Translations under genes and position numbers: made by a program | The notes under the pieces: model-generated | Seen by the model: only the letters and a program-made list of their open reading frames with translations | The model's database searches: none | What the model was told of the DNA's origin: nothing | NCBI GenBank assembly: GCA_009377495.1 | Contig: WHTZ01000016.1 | Location: 1 to 64,000, forward strand | Length of the DNA: 64,000 nt | DNA from: Luteitalea sp. | GTDB taxonomy: Bacteria > Acidobacteriota > Vicinamibacteria > Vicinamibacterales > Vicinamibacteraceae | Reading direction: 5' to 3' | Part shown: positions 42,770-51,479 of the stretch, piece by piece | Layout of the letters: the number at the start of each line of letters is the position of its first letter | How positions within the stretch are numbered: the first letter of the stretch is position 1

Positions 42770-43609
42770 TCAGGCCGCGGCGACTGTCCCCTCACGGAAG
42801 AAGGCAAGCAGGTCTGCGTTGATGCGATCCTTGAGCGTCGACGGCATACCGTGCGGCGCGCCCTTGTAGACCCGCAGGGTGGCGTTCGGCACGATCTTCG
42901 CTGCCAGCAGCGCCGAGTCAGCGATCGGCACGATCTGATCGTCGTCTCCGTGCAGAATCAGCGTCGGCACGTCCATCTTCTTCAGGTCCTCGGTCAGGTC
43001 CGTCTCGGAGAAGACCTTGATGCACTCGTAGACGGCGTTGAGACCGGCCTGCATGCCCTGCAGCCAGAACGTGTCGCGGAGACCCTGCGACACCGTCGCG
43101 CCATCGCGATTGGCGCCATAGAACGGCCCGCTCAGATCCTTGAAGAACTGCGAGCGATCCTTCTGCACGGCCGCGCGAAGGTCGTCGAACACCTCGATCG
43201 GGAGGCCCCCGGGGTTGGCAGGCGTCTGGAGCATGAGCGGCGTGATGGCGCTGATCAGCACGGCCTTCTCGACGCGCTCGGTGCCGTGCCGCCCGATATA
43301 GCGCGCGACTTCCCCACCGCCCGTCGAGTGGCCAACGTGGATTGCATCCTTCAGGTCCAGCACTTCGACCAGCGCGGCAAGATCGTCGGCATACGTGTCC
43401 ATGTCGTGACCGGTCCAGGGCTGGCTCGATCGCCCGTGGCCGCGACGATCGTGGGCGATGCAGCGGAAGCCGCGCGCCGCCAGGAACATCATCTGGTCCT
43501 CCCATGCATCGGCGCTCAGCGGCCATCCGTGGCTGAAGACCACCGGCTGCCCGGCGCCCCAGTCCTTGAAGTAGATGCGCGTGCCGTCCTTGGTCGTGAT
43601 CGGATTCAT
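42770..43609 (-). CDS. Alpha/beta hydrolase, non-haem chloroperoxidase/arylesterase type
   Basis: The 279-aa protein has the oxyanion-hole motif [31 protein letters not shown], the nucleophile elbow [18 protein letters not shown], the acid region [13 protein letters not shown] and the catalytic His in KGAPHGM. These match cofactor-free chloroperoxidases and arylesterases of the alpha/beta-hydrolase fold, usually about 275 aa. It is cytoplasmic, with no signal peptide. It belongs to a minus-strand series (HbpS-like, SDR, SnoaL-like, hydrolase, DoxX remnant) that looks like a stress or detoxification operon. Confidence 0.92.
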   Translation of the reverse strand: MNPITTKDGTRIYFKDWGAGQPVVFSHGWPLSADAWEDQMMFLAARGFRCIAHDRRGHGRSSQPWTGHDMDTYADDLAALVEVLDLKDAIHVGHSTGGGEVARYIGRHGTERVEKAVLISAITPLMLQTPANPGGLPIEVFDDLRAAVQKDRSQFFKDLSGPFYGANRDGATVSQGLRDTFWLQGMQAGLNAVYECIKVFSETDLTEDLKKMDVPTLILHGDDDQIVPIADSALLAAKIVPNATLRVYKGAPHGMPSTLKDRINADLLAFFREGTVAAA

Positions 43610-43644
43610 GGGTTCCTTCCTTCGTCAGAATCGGTGCCGATGTC

Positions 43645-44145
43645 CTATTCCGGGGTAGCGGGTGCCACGCGCGCCCACAGCTCGTTGAGCTCGAGGCTGT
43701 CGAAGAACGCCGACGCCGCAACCACCCTCTCATCACGCATCTCGAGCAACCACGCGTAGGTGTTGACGTACGGTTTGCCGTCTCGTGCCGTGCCTCTGGC
43801 GTCGAAGAACACGATGACGGCATCCCCATCGGTGTAGATGCGGCGAATCACGGGCTTCAGCGGCTCGCGCATGCGCGCGTTGAACGGCCGAATGACGTCG
43901 CGCATGAACTCGTCGCGGTTCTCATACGTCTTCGCGACGACCGAACGGCCGACGATCGTCCAGGTCGCGTCGTTGGTCAGGAGATCGAAGGGGCTCCCCG
44001 TGCCGTCCCTCCAGGCATTGAAGCTGGCCTCGACGATCGCCTTGTTTCGCGATTCCGTGATGCCGATATTCGACTGAGCCATCACGACCCCTCCGAGCTG
44101 GGTGGTCAGTGTGAGGACCACCGGAACCAGGACCAGGTTGCGCAC
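43645..44145 (-). CDS. Secreted SnoaL/NTF2-like protein
   Basis: GTG 44145 is preferred because it gives a signal peptide (RNLVLVPVVLTLTTQLGGVVMA) and follows GGAAAGGGGC; ATG 44082 is an alternative. The 166-aa protein has the NTF2-like cone fold pattern: NKAIVEASFNAWRDGTGSPFDLLTNDATWTIVGRS, then MRDVIRPFNARM, and the strands VIRRIYTDGDAVIVFFDARGTARDGKPYVNTYAWLLEMRDERV. Members bind or convert small hydrophobic substrates; the specific role is unknown. It lies between SDR and hydrolase genes in the same operon. Confidence 0.85.
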   Translation of the reverse strand: MRNLVLVPVVLTLTTQLGGVVMAQSNIGITESRNKAIVEASFNAWRDGTGSPFDLLTNDATWTIVGRSVVAKTYENRDEFMRDVIRPFNARMREPLKPVIRRIYTDGDAVIVFFDARGTARDGKPYVNTYAWLLEMRDERVVAASAFFDSLELNELWARVAPATPE

Positions 44146-44171
44146 GGTATGCCCCTTTCCGACGTGTGCTG

Positions 44172-44975
44172 CTAGATCTGATTGTTCCAGGCCTCGCATT
44201 GGTGCTTCTTCAGCATGTCCTCCACGAACTGCGGAACCACGTTGCGGAACTTGCCCGTATCGGCCGGCACAATCTCGATCATCTGAGCGATCATCTCCGC
44301 TGGATCGAGCCGCCCCTCCGGCGTGCCCAGCAGGCTGTCGAACGTGGCGCGCATCGCGGCGCGCTTGGTGAAGTGGCGCGAGTCGTCCAGCCACCGGAAG
44401 GCTGAATCCGCCATCGTCTCGTTGTAGCCCGTGAGATAGGCGCCCGGGTTGATCGTCTGCACCTTGATGCCGAACGGCTTGAGCTCTTGCTGCATAGACT
44501 CGGCGAGCGCCTCGAGCGCGTGCTTGGTCGAAACATATACGCCGTACCCGGGCGGCGTGAAGAGCCCACCCATCGAGGACGTGAAGACGATCTTCCCGGC
44601 CTTCTTCTGCTGGATCCACTTCCGGATGAAGCCCTGGGTGAGCGCAAGGGGCGCGTAGACGTTCACCTCGAAGTTGCGTCGCACCAGATCGACTGGAATC
44701 TCGCTCACCGGTCCGGCCTCGCCGACTCCGGCGTTGTTGAACAGCACGTCGATGTCCCAGGTCTGGGCCTGTGCGACGTCGTACGGATCGAGGAGATCCA
44801 GCTTCTCCACCTGGAGGTTCTTGAGGCCGAGCTCGTCGACCTTGCGTCGAAGCGCCGCCACCTGCGGCGAGATCTGCGCCGTGGCGATGACCTGGTGGCC
44901 GTTTCTGGCCATGCCGATTGCGGCGCCTTCGCCGAAGCCGGAACCGGCCCCCGTGATGAGAATCGTCTTGGACAT
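44172..44975 (-). CDS. Short-chain dehydrogenase/reductase (SDR)
   Basis: The 267-aa protein is a classical SDR. It has the cofactor motif TGAGSGFGEGAAIGMARNG, LFNNAGVGEAGPV, the catalytic Ser in FTSSMGG and the YxxxK pair in YGVYVSTKHALEAL, then INPGAYLTGY. NAD(P)-dependent oxidoreduction of an alcohol or carbonyl is expected; substrate unknown. It is in the same minus-strand series as the HbpS-like gene (22 bp upstream) and the SnoaL-like gene (26 bp downstream). Confidence 0.93.
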   Translation of the reverse strand: MSKTILITGAGSGFGEGAAIGMARNGHQVIATAQISPQVAALRRKVDELGLKNLQVEKLDLLDPYDVAQAQTWDIDVLFNNAGVGEAGPVSEIPVDLVRRNFEVNVYAPLALTQGFIRKWIQQKKAGKIVFTSSMGGLFTPPGYGVYVSTKHALEALAESMQQELKPFGIKVQTINPGAYLTGYNETMADSAFRWLDDSRHFTKRAAMRATFDSLLGTPEGRLDPAEMIAQMIEIVPADTGKFRNVVPQFVEDMLKKHQCEAWNNQI

Positions 44976-44996
44976 TGGCTTCTCCTTTCGTGATGG

Positions 44997-45413
44997 CTAC
45001 GCGTGAGACGGACTGGTGGCGAACGCAGCCGCCGCCGCCTCAGCGATCTCGAGGTCCTGTACGACGGCACCGCCAGACACGCCGACCGCGCCGACCAGTT
45101 CGCCGCCGGCCTTCAGTGGAACACCTCCACCGAAGGGGACGAGTCCGCCGTTGGTGAGCTCGAGGCCTGGTGCGGGGCCGCCGGGCTTGCAGTACTCCCA
45201 CACCTCCTCGCTCTTGGCCCCGAACAGCGCCGCCGTTCTGGCCTTCTTCATTGCGATATCGATGGACGCGAGCGGTGCACCATCCATGCGGCTGAAGGCC
45301 TTCAAGTGGACGCCTTCGTCAAGGACGGCAACGACCACCGGTACGCCGATTTCCCATGCCTTCGACTCCGCGGCGGCAATCACCGCGCGCGCTCGATCCT
45401 CCGTCAGTGACAT
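44997..45413 (-). CDS. GlcG/HbpS family protein
   Basis: ATG 45413 (MSLTEDRARAVIAAAESKA) was chosen; the longer frame to 45485 has no family similarity at its start. The 138-aa protein has the GlcG/HbpS pattern: VPVVVAVLDEGVHLKAFSRMDGA, SIDIAMKKARTAALFG, GLELTNGGLVPFGGGVPLKAGGELVGAVGVSGG. HbpS-type members bind haem or cobalamin-like ligands and sense redox stress; GlcG occurs in glycolate operons. It heads the minus-strand SDR/SnoaL/hydrolase series. Confidence 0.9.
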   Translation of the reverse strand: MSLTEDRARAVIAAAESKAWEIGVPVVVAVLDEGVHLKAFSRMDGAPLASIDIAMKKARTAALFGAKSEEVWEYCKPGGPAPGLELTNGGLVPFGGGVPLKAGGELVGAVGVSGGAVVQDLEIAEAAAAAFATSPSHA

Positions 45414-45529
45414 CGTGTGTTCTCCCGTGGCTTCCGGACACACGCGAGAATAGTCGTCGCGCCGGCCCGTGAGAACCTCAATCACTGCAGGTGCGCGCCT
45501 GTGTTTTTCTGCAGGTGGGAGATACGACG

Positions 45530-48523
45530 CTAGTGGGAAGGCGAGGTCGGACCGCTCCGGAACACGTTGGCGCCCGGAGCGACGAGCGAGATTGACGTCC
45601 CCGAGGCGGAGCCGACGACCGTGAGCGTAGCCCCGATGTTCGCCGCGCGCTCGCGCATGCCTGGGAGCCCGAAGCGCCCGTGCTTGCCGGAGCCGGCGAT
45701 CGCTGGGTCGATGCCGATACCGTTGTCGGTGATCCGCAGGAAGAGGTCGCGCGCGTACTCGATCTCGATGTCGAGCCGCGTCGCCTTCGAGTGCGCGTAG
45801 GCGTTGCGGATCGCCTCATACCCGATGCGGTAGATCTCGTCGCGCACGATCGGATGGAGGTCGCGGGACTCGCCCCGGACGCCGACCGAGAGGGTCAGCG
45901 TCGGAGGCTTCGTCGGGCTGTCTGCGGCGGCCCTGAGTGATTCCGCCAGATCGTTCACGGCGACGGTCGACGCCCGCAACGAGTTCAGCGCCGCCCGGCC
46001 CTCGTCTACGGCTCGACCGAGCCAGTCCGACAGCCGCTCCATGGCGCGGCGCATGTGGTCAGCATCCCCCAGGCGATCGAGCGCGTCCTCGGCGACCATC
46101 TTGCTGCCCTGGACCGTCTGCAGCAGCGTGTCGTGTAGCTCGCGCGCGATACGCGTGCGCTCCGCGAGCCGCTCATCGAACTTCGCGCTGAGCGCCGCGG
46201 ACACCCGCCGCAGCCGTACTCGGTAGAGCGTCGCCACGGATGCGAGCAGGCACGCAGCCATGAGGCCTTGGAACCACATCGTCTGGTACCAGGCTGGCGC
46301 AACGGTGAACGCGAACGTCGCGCCGGCCTCGTTCCACACGCCGTCGTTGTTGCAGGCCAGCACGCGAAACACATAGCGGCCTGGCCGCAGGTCGGTGTAG
46401 AACACCGTGCGCCGCGTGCCCGCGTCGTGCCAGTCCGTTTCCCAGCCTTCGAGCCGGTAGCGGAACCTGACGCGCTCCGGGATGGACAGGCTGAGCGCTG
46501 TGTAGTCGATGCGAATCGTCCTCGTGAGCGGCGGCAGCGTCGCCGCGCCTTGTGGCGAGTAGGTCTTGTCGTCAGCAGTCACGGTCCGGACGAGGACGGG
46601 CGGCTGAAGCGTATTCCGGACGATCTTGCGGGGATCCACCGTGGCAAGACCACCGTTCGTCAGGAACCAGAGCACGCCGTCCGCGCCCTCCACGACGGGT
46701 GCAAAAGCCCGGGTGGTGCCGCGGACCATCAACGCCTCCGGCAGATCGCTCACTAGATCGAACAACTCGTACTGCACCCGATGTTCGGGGTCGCCCAGCA
46801 GCCGCTGAACCTCGGCAGCGGGGATGCGCACGATGCCGATCGCGGCACTTAACCAGACACCATCCCGTGATACCACGATCCCGGCCACCGCGCCGAACCT
46901 GATACCGCTCGCCCTCTGGACCACGTGGAAACGATCACCGTGGAGGAACGCCAATCCCTGCTCGCCGGTGATCCAGACCTGTCGATCCCGTCCGCCGAGC
47001 GCCAGGAGCGGCCCGACGTCGAGACCGTCGGCCTTCGTGAACAGGCGGACCTTGCCGCGTTCCACCATGGCAAGCTCGTCCCGATACGCGAGCCAAAGGC
47101 GATCGGCACCGTCGACATGCGCCGCGGCGGCGGTCCAGTCCGGACGGCCCGGCAAGATCGGCACGAACGTCCATTGCTCATCCTCGCGATAGAACACGCC
47201 GAGGCCGCTGATCGACACCCACAACCGGCCGGCACGATCCTTCGCGGCGGCCGCGACCGCGAAGTAGTCTGCGCGCTCGAAGAATTCGTCGGGCGGAGGG
47301 ATCTGGATGAAGCGCCCGTCGGTCCACCGCAGGAAGGAACGCGTCGTGCTGAGCCAGACGGAGCCGTCGGGATCCAGGAACCCGACATCCAGCGTGTCTG
47401 GCGCGTTGGGAACCGGTGCGCCGTCGCGGGCGCGCCTGAGCGCTGCGGGGAGGTACGACAGCACCCAGACTTCTCCGTTCTTGTCGCTGACGAGACTCGC
47501 CCCTGGCGCGAGCTGTGTGTCGGCTTTCCATGCGAGATTCCGGCGGCGGAATCGATCCAGGCCACCCTGGGTCAGGACCCACACATTGCCTTCGTGGTCC
47601 ACGAGCACATCCCTCGACAAGCGTCCGGACAATCCCTCCTTGATCGTGAAACGTTCGACCGCGGGTCGAACACGCCCGTCGGACCCCACACCTGAGGGGG
47701 CACTGATGCGCAGACGCGTGATGTCGTCCCCTGCGACCCACAGGCCGCCGTCTCGGTCCAGCGCAAGTCCCTGCGACGGCAGTTCCACGATGGTCCGCCG
47801 AGCTTCCGCGCCATCCACTTCACGGCGCACCTCGTGGACGATGGTGGAGAACATGTCGGCGAAGGCGATGGTGTTGTCGCCTGTCTGCGCGAACCCCGCC
47901 GCGCTGGTGGCGATGCCGAGGTCTCTGAACCTCCTCGTCCCCTTCGGCAGGTAGAGGATCCTGTCCGGGCTCGCCGCACCCACCCACAGCGTGCCGTCGC
48001 GCTCGAGGAACAGTCTCCAGGCCGATCGACACGGATAGTTCCAGTCCATACGGACTGTTCGCCAACGGTCGGCATCGAGCCGCGCGAGGCCGCCCACGGC
48101 GGCAACCCACACCACGCCGTCGAGGTCCCGCGCAAAGGAGCGTACCGTTCCGACGGGCAGCCCTTGGTCGACGGTGTAATTGACGGGACGTCCGTCCGAG
48201 CCGATGAAGGTGGCGCCTCCACGGGAATAGCCCACCCACAGACCACCGTCCGGCACGGCCAGGAGGGCGGACACGGCAACCGCCGGCAGTGCGCCGCCCT
48301 GCCGCTGATAGCGCTCGAACGCAACGCCGTCGAAGCGATACAGGCCGTTGCTGGTGCCGATCCAGAGATAGCCGTCGGTCGTCTGTGCGAGGCAATTCGG
48401 CTCGCCCGTCAGGCCCTCCTTCGCCGACCACGCCGAGTGGTGCATCTGATCGAGGCGCTGATAGAGGTCGAGCCCGGAAGCCGGCGATGCTGGGGCCAGC
48501 GTCAGCAGGCAAACCGTGACCAT
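45530..48523 (-). CDS. Hybrid sensor: propeller-domain histidine kinase (HisKA_3)
   Basis: The start is taken as ATG 48523 (MVTVCLLTLAPASPASG, a signal peptide), giving about 997 aa. The N-terminal two thirds are two-component-regulator propeller repeats (DGYLWIGTSNGLYRFDGVAF, GGLWVAGDDITRL, GNVWVLTQGGLDRFR), then a Y_Y_Y domain (IRIDYTALSLSIPERVRFRYRLEGWETDWHDAGTRR). Next comes one membrane helix (WFQGLMAACLLASVATLYRV), a HisKA_3 helix with the phosphorylated His in IARELHDTLLQTVQGSK, and the ATPase motifs NAYAHSK, DNGIGIDP and GRFGLPGMRERA. It probably senses a periplasmic oligosaccharide-like ligand and phosphorylates the regulator encoded just upstream. Confidence 0.92.
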   Translation of the reverse strand: MVTVCLLTLAPASPASGLDLYQRLDQMHHSAWSAKEGLTGEPNCLAQTTDGYLWIGTSNGLYRFDGVAFERYQRQGGALPAVAVSALLAVPDGGLWVGYSRGGATFIGSDGRPVNYTVDQGLPVGTVRSFARDLDGVVWVAAVGGLARLDADRWRTVRMDWNYPCRSAWRLFLERDGTLWVGAASPDRILYLPKGTRRFRDLGIATSAAGFAQTGDNTIAFADMFSTIVHEVRREVDGAEARRTIVELPSQGLALDRDGGLWVAGDDITRLRISAPSGVGSDGRVRPAVERFTIKEGLSGRLSRDVLVDHEGNVWVLTQGGLDRFRRRNLAWKADTQLAPGASLVSDKNGEVWVLSYLPAALRRARDGAPVPNAPDTLDVGFLDPDGSVWLSTTRSFLRWTDGRFIQIPPPDEFFERADYFAVAAAAKDRAGRLWVSISGLGVFYREDEQWTFVPILPGRPDWTAAAAHVDGADRLWLAYRDELAMVERGKVRLFTKADGLDVGPLLALGGRDRQVWITGEQGLAFLHGDRFHVVQRASGIRFGAVAGIVVSRDGVWLSAAIGIVRIPAAEVQRLLGDPEHRVQYELFDLVSDLPEALMVRGTTRAFAPVVEGADGVLWFLTNGGLATVDPRKIVRNTLQPPVLVRTVTADDKTYSPQGAATLPPLTRTIRIDYTALSLSIPERVRFRYRLEGWETDWHDAGTRRTVFYTDLRPGRYVFRVLACNNDGVWNEAGATFAFTVAPAWYQTMWFQGLMAACLLASVATLYRVRLRRVSAALSAKFDERLAERTRIARELHDTLLQTVQGSKMVAEDALDRLGDADHMRRAMERLSDWLGRAVDEGRAALNSLRASTVAVNDLAESLRAAADSPTKPPTLTLSVGVRGESRDLHPIVRDEIYRIGYEAIRNAYAHSKATRLDIEIEYARDLFLRITDNGIGIDPAIAGSGKHGRFGLPGMRERAANIGATLTVVGSASGTSISLVAPGANVFRSGPTSPSH

Positions 48524-48566
48524 GCCGCGGACGACGCGACGTGCCGTGGTACGGCGCGCGTAGGCG

Positions 48567-49208
48567 TCACATCGGGAGCAGGCCACGCCGGATCGCGATC
48601 GCGACCGCGTGGGCTCGATCGTTCGCACCGAGCTTCTCCACCAGGTTCTTGATGTGAAAGTTGACCGTGGTCTCCGCGATCGACAGCCGATCGGCGATCT
48701 GCTTGTTGCGATAGCCCTCGCGGATCAGGCCGAGCACCTCCAGCTCGCGCGGCGTGAGGTCGTCCTCGCCCAGGTGCTCCGCGAGGCGTGCCGCGACGTC
48801 CGGCGGCACATAACGGCCGCCGGCGTGGACCGCGCGGACCGCGGCCAGCAGCTCGTTCTTCGGCGCGCTCTTCAGCAGGTAGCTGGCCGCCCCAGATCGC
48901 AAGGCGCGGCGAATCTCTCCGTCGCTGTCGGAGGTGCTCAGCATGATGATGCGGGCGCGGGGAAACTCGCCGCGGATGGCAACGAGCGCGTCGATGCCGT
49001 CTGTGCCCGGCAGGCGCACGTCCATCAGCGTGATGTCGGGACGGTACCGCCTGAGCGCTTCGATTGCTTCCTCGGCGTTTGCGGCCTGCGCGACGAGCCG
49101 CATGTCGCGTTGGGACTCGATAATCGTGCTCAGGCCTTCTCGGAAGACCGGGTGGTCCTCGACGCAGAGAATCGAGATGCACGTCGGGCGAGCGGGATCT
49201 CCTTGCAT
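48567..49208 (-). CDS. NarL/FixJ-type (LuxR HTH) response regulator
   Basis: ATG 49208 gives 213 aa. The receiver domain has the acidic pair in LCVEDHPVF, the phosphorylated Asp in ITLMDVRLPGTDG, LSTSDSD and the conserved Lys in YLLKSAPK. The C-terminal LuxR helix-turn-helix is DLTPRELEVLGLIREGYRNKQIADRLSIAETTVNFHIKNLVEKLG. It is transcribed ahead of the propeller kinase, 43 bp apart, and is its obvious partner. Targets are not evident. Confidence 0.94.
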   Translation of the reverse strand: MQGDPARPTCISILCVEDHPVFREGLSTIIESQRDMRLVAQAANAEEAIEALRRYRPDITLMDVRLPGTDGIDALVAIRGEFPRARIIMLSTSDSDGEIRRALRSGAASYLLKSAPKNELLAAVRAVHAGGRYVPPDVAARLAEHLGEDDLTPRELEVLGLIREGYRNKQIADRLSIAETTVNFHIKNLVEKLGANDRAHAVAIAIRRGLLPM

Positions 49209-49412
49209 CGTCCGCAACCTCACTGTCCGCGGACAGGACCCGGGGAGGAGTCCGCGCGATCGACCTGGCCAGAATTATTGATCGCCTCAGCGGTGCGGTA
49301 GATAACGAGTCGCGTTGCTGGCCGTCGCATGGGCGGCCGGCGGAAATCGGCGTGACCATGCCGCCGCACGTCCACCGGCGGCCCACCAGGCGGGTCCTGC
49401 TCTCGAGTCCGG

Positions 49413-49440
49413 GTCCGAAGTATGCCTACAAACTCCGGAC
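49413..49440. repeat. 28-bp palindrome of the intergenic element family, copy 4 (no box)
   Basis: GTCCGAAGTATG...ACTCCGGAC has the same 28-bp length and centre as the palindromes at 28672, 35062 and 38675. The CCAGCCAGTTGCG box is not found downstream. It lies at the broken 3' end of a DoxX pseudogene. Confidence 0.6.
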
Positions 49441-49469
49441 TGGATCTGAAAGCTGTTCAATCGGATGCC

Positions 49470-49687
49470 TCAGGCTCGCACAGGGGATTTCCCCGTCGCG
49501 GCCGGAATTACCAGGCCCACGGCGCAAAGCAGTTCGAAGATGCCGATGCACATCCACATTTCACGGGGAAGGGCGTTGTTCGAGGCGACCTGCTGCGAGA
49601 CTTTCTCGAATATGAAAACTTTGGTACTGCCGCCATTACGAAAAGTGCGGCCAATAGGCCTTGAAGAACCCACAGCAGAATGTTCAT
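49470..49687 (-). pseudogene. DoxX-like membrane protein, frameshifted and 3'-truncated
   Basis: ATG 49687, after AGGAGGGAC, starts MNILLWVLQGLLAALFVMAA and VPKF, a first DoxX-like helix. Near 49612 the frame changes. The second frame contains LPREMWMCIGIFELLCAVGL and VIPAATG, a second conserved helix of the same family, and then stops at 49470. The gene is broken by a frameshift and cut short near the palindrome at 49413. Confidence 0.7.
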
Positions 49688-49969
49688 GTCCCTCCTCTTT
49701 CTCCAGCAGCGTAAGCTCTTGCAGGATCGCCTCGGCCGCGTCGAGACATCCAGAGCGATACACTGTGAGACACGGAGAAACTAACCAGAATTGGCAGTAG
49801 GGCGGGTCTTAACGACGAGCGATTCGGAGAGCACCGCGTCTCTCAGGCAGGGTTCTGGTGGCGGACGATGCTTCTCACCCGAGTCCAAGGATCACAATGC
49901 CTGAAAAGTGCAACCTCGTAACCCGTTCTCTCGTCCAAGCTTCTATTCCGGCATCGAGGTGACCGTCTG

Positions 49970-50149
49970 ATGTCCGTCACAGACCTCCTGGGGGATGCGA
50001 AATACTCGTGCCGCAGGCTTTTGCAGAGCCCGGGCTTCACGCTCGCCGCCGTGGCCGCCTTGGCGCTCGGTATTGGCGCAAACACCGCCATCTTCTCGGT
50101 CGTCAACACCGTCCTGCTCAAACCGGCCGCTTTTCCGGATCCCGATCGC
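49970..50149 (+). pseudogene. ADOP permease 5' fragment
   Basis: ATG 49970 reads [20 protein letters not shown], then [20 protein letters not shown] and [20 protein letters not shown], the first about 60 residues of an ADOP permease. Immediately afterwards the sequence becomes the interior of a sugar isomerase/epimerase gene in another frame. More than 90% of the permease is absent. The cut is at nearly the same residue as in the fragment at 1-438. Confidence 0.85.
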
Positions 50150-50759
50150 CGCCATCGACCTCACCGTCCGGCTTGGTGCGCGATACTGTCGGACCTTGAG
50201 CGGCCAGCGCTATCCAGGGCTCACGCGGTCGGAGGGCATCACCCGCACGGTCGACGGCATCTCGAGATCACTCGATCACGCCGAGCGGCGAGGCGTGACC
50301 CTCTGCCTCGAAAACCACTACAAGGACGGCCGCTGGCGCTATCCCGAGTTCGCGCAGCCGCAGGACATTTTTCTCGAGATCCTCGACCGCATCGACTCGC
50401 CGTTCTTCGGCGTGCAGTATGACCCCTCGAACGCGACCGTCGGCGGCTACGACCCGATCGCATTTCTCGAGCGGGTGAAGCATCGGATCGTGACGATGCA
50501 CGCGTCAGATCGGTATCTCGCATCGGGTGCAACGCTCGACGACCTCCGACAAGCGGACGGCAGCCTTGGCTATGCTGACGAGCTCAGGCACGGTGAGACG
50601 GGCAAGGGCTTGAACGACTACGATGCGATCTTCCGCATCCTGTCGAGCGTGGGGTTCGATGGCTGGATCTCGGTGGAGGATGGGATGAACGGTCTCGACG
50701 AGCTTGCGCGCTCTGTGACGTTTCTCAAAGACAAATGGGCATCAATCTCGATCACCTAA
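50140..50759 (+). pseudogene. Sugar phosphate isomerase/epimerase (AP endonuclease 2-like TIM barrel), 5' missing
   Basis: From about 50140 the frame reads [63 protein letters not shown] and GFDGWISVEDGMNGLDELAR. These motifs include Glu, Asp and His metal ligands of xylose-isomerase-like TIM barrels such as hydroxypyruvate isomerase or UlaE. The first about 90 residues are missing and replaced by the ADOP fragment out of frame; no good start codon exists. It overlaps the next gene by 25 bp, as in an operon of related enzymes. Confidence 0.8.
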
Positions 50760-51460
50760 CGTTTCCTGTTGTACAGATTTCGCTGGACGTTACCTCGATC
50801 GACGAGGCCTTGGAGACGGCGGCGTTGGCCGTGGACGCCGGCGTGGATTGGCTGGAAGCCGGCACGCCGCTGCTGCTGGCGGAGGGGTTGTCGGCGGTTA
50901 AGGCGCTCCGGGCGCGGTTCCCCGATCATCCAATCGTGGCCGACCTGAAAACCATGGATGGCGGCTACCTCGAAGCCGAAATGATGGCCCGCGCGGGTGC
51001 CAACCTCGTCGTGGTGATGGGGCGTGCGCATGAAGCCACGATCCGCCGGGTGGTGGACGCGGCCCGCGAGTATGGCCTGAAGGTGATGGGCGACAATCTC
51101 GCGGCGGAGGATCGCGTGGGCTGTGCGCGCTGGCTGCAGTCGCTCGGCGTCGACTTCGTCATCCACCACATCGGTTACGACGAGCGGCGGATGGTGTCGG
51201 GCCTGAGCCCGCTCCACGAGCTCGAAGCGGTGGTCGATGCCGTCTCGATCCCGGTCCAGGCCGTCGGAGGCTTGTCGATTCAGCAAGCGATTTCCTGCCC
51301 CGCGCACGGGGCCCCACTCGTGGTGCTGGGCGCGCCGCTCGTGATTCACGCGGACGAGTTTCGCGTGAGCGGGAATGACGTTGGCGCCGCGCTGCGCGAG
51401 ATCTGCGCCGCCATTCGGCGGACGCCCCTCAGACAGCCCGGCGGCGTGCGCACGAAGTAG
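50735..51460 (+). CDS. HUMPS/KGPDC-type decarboxylase or hexulose-6-phosphate synthase-like protein
   Basis: The 241-aa TIM-barrel protein belongs to the orotidine-5'-phosphate decarboxylase superfamily: QISLDVTSIDEALETAA, the catalytic VADLKTMDGGYLEAEMMARAGA (Asp-Lys-x-x-Asp) and VQAVGGLSI. The superfamily includes 3-keto-L-gulonate-6-phosphate decarboxylase and 3-hexulose-6-phosphate synthase; which reaction applies cannot be told. It is about 25 residues longer than typical members. It overlaps the broken epimerase gene and is followed by an alcohol dehydrogenase, suggesting sugar-acid catabolism. Confidence 0.85.
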   Translation: MGINLDHLTFPVVQISLDVTSIDEALETAALAVDAGVDWLEAGTPLLLAEGLSAVKALRARFPDHPIVADLKTMDGGYLEAEMMARAGANLVVVMGRAHEATIRRVVDAAREYGLKVMGDNLAAEDRVGCARWLQSLGVDFVIHHIGYDERRMVSGLSPLHELEAVVDAVSIPVQAVGGLSIQQAISCPAHGAPLVVLGAPLVIHADEFRVSGNDVGAALREICAAIRRTPLRQPGGVRTK

Positions 51461-51479
51461 TGCGTGATGCGGTTCGACC

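Noticed and set aside
43645-44619. A 324-codon frame joining SDR-antisense sequence with the SnoaL-like protein
   Set aside because: Only the last 166 codons match the family and begin with a signal peptide. The first half overlaps the SDR gene in another frame.
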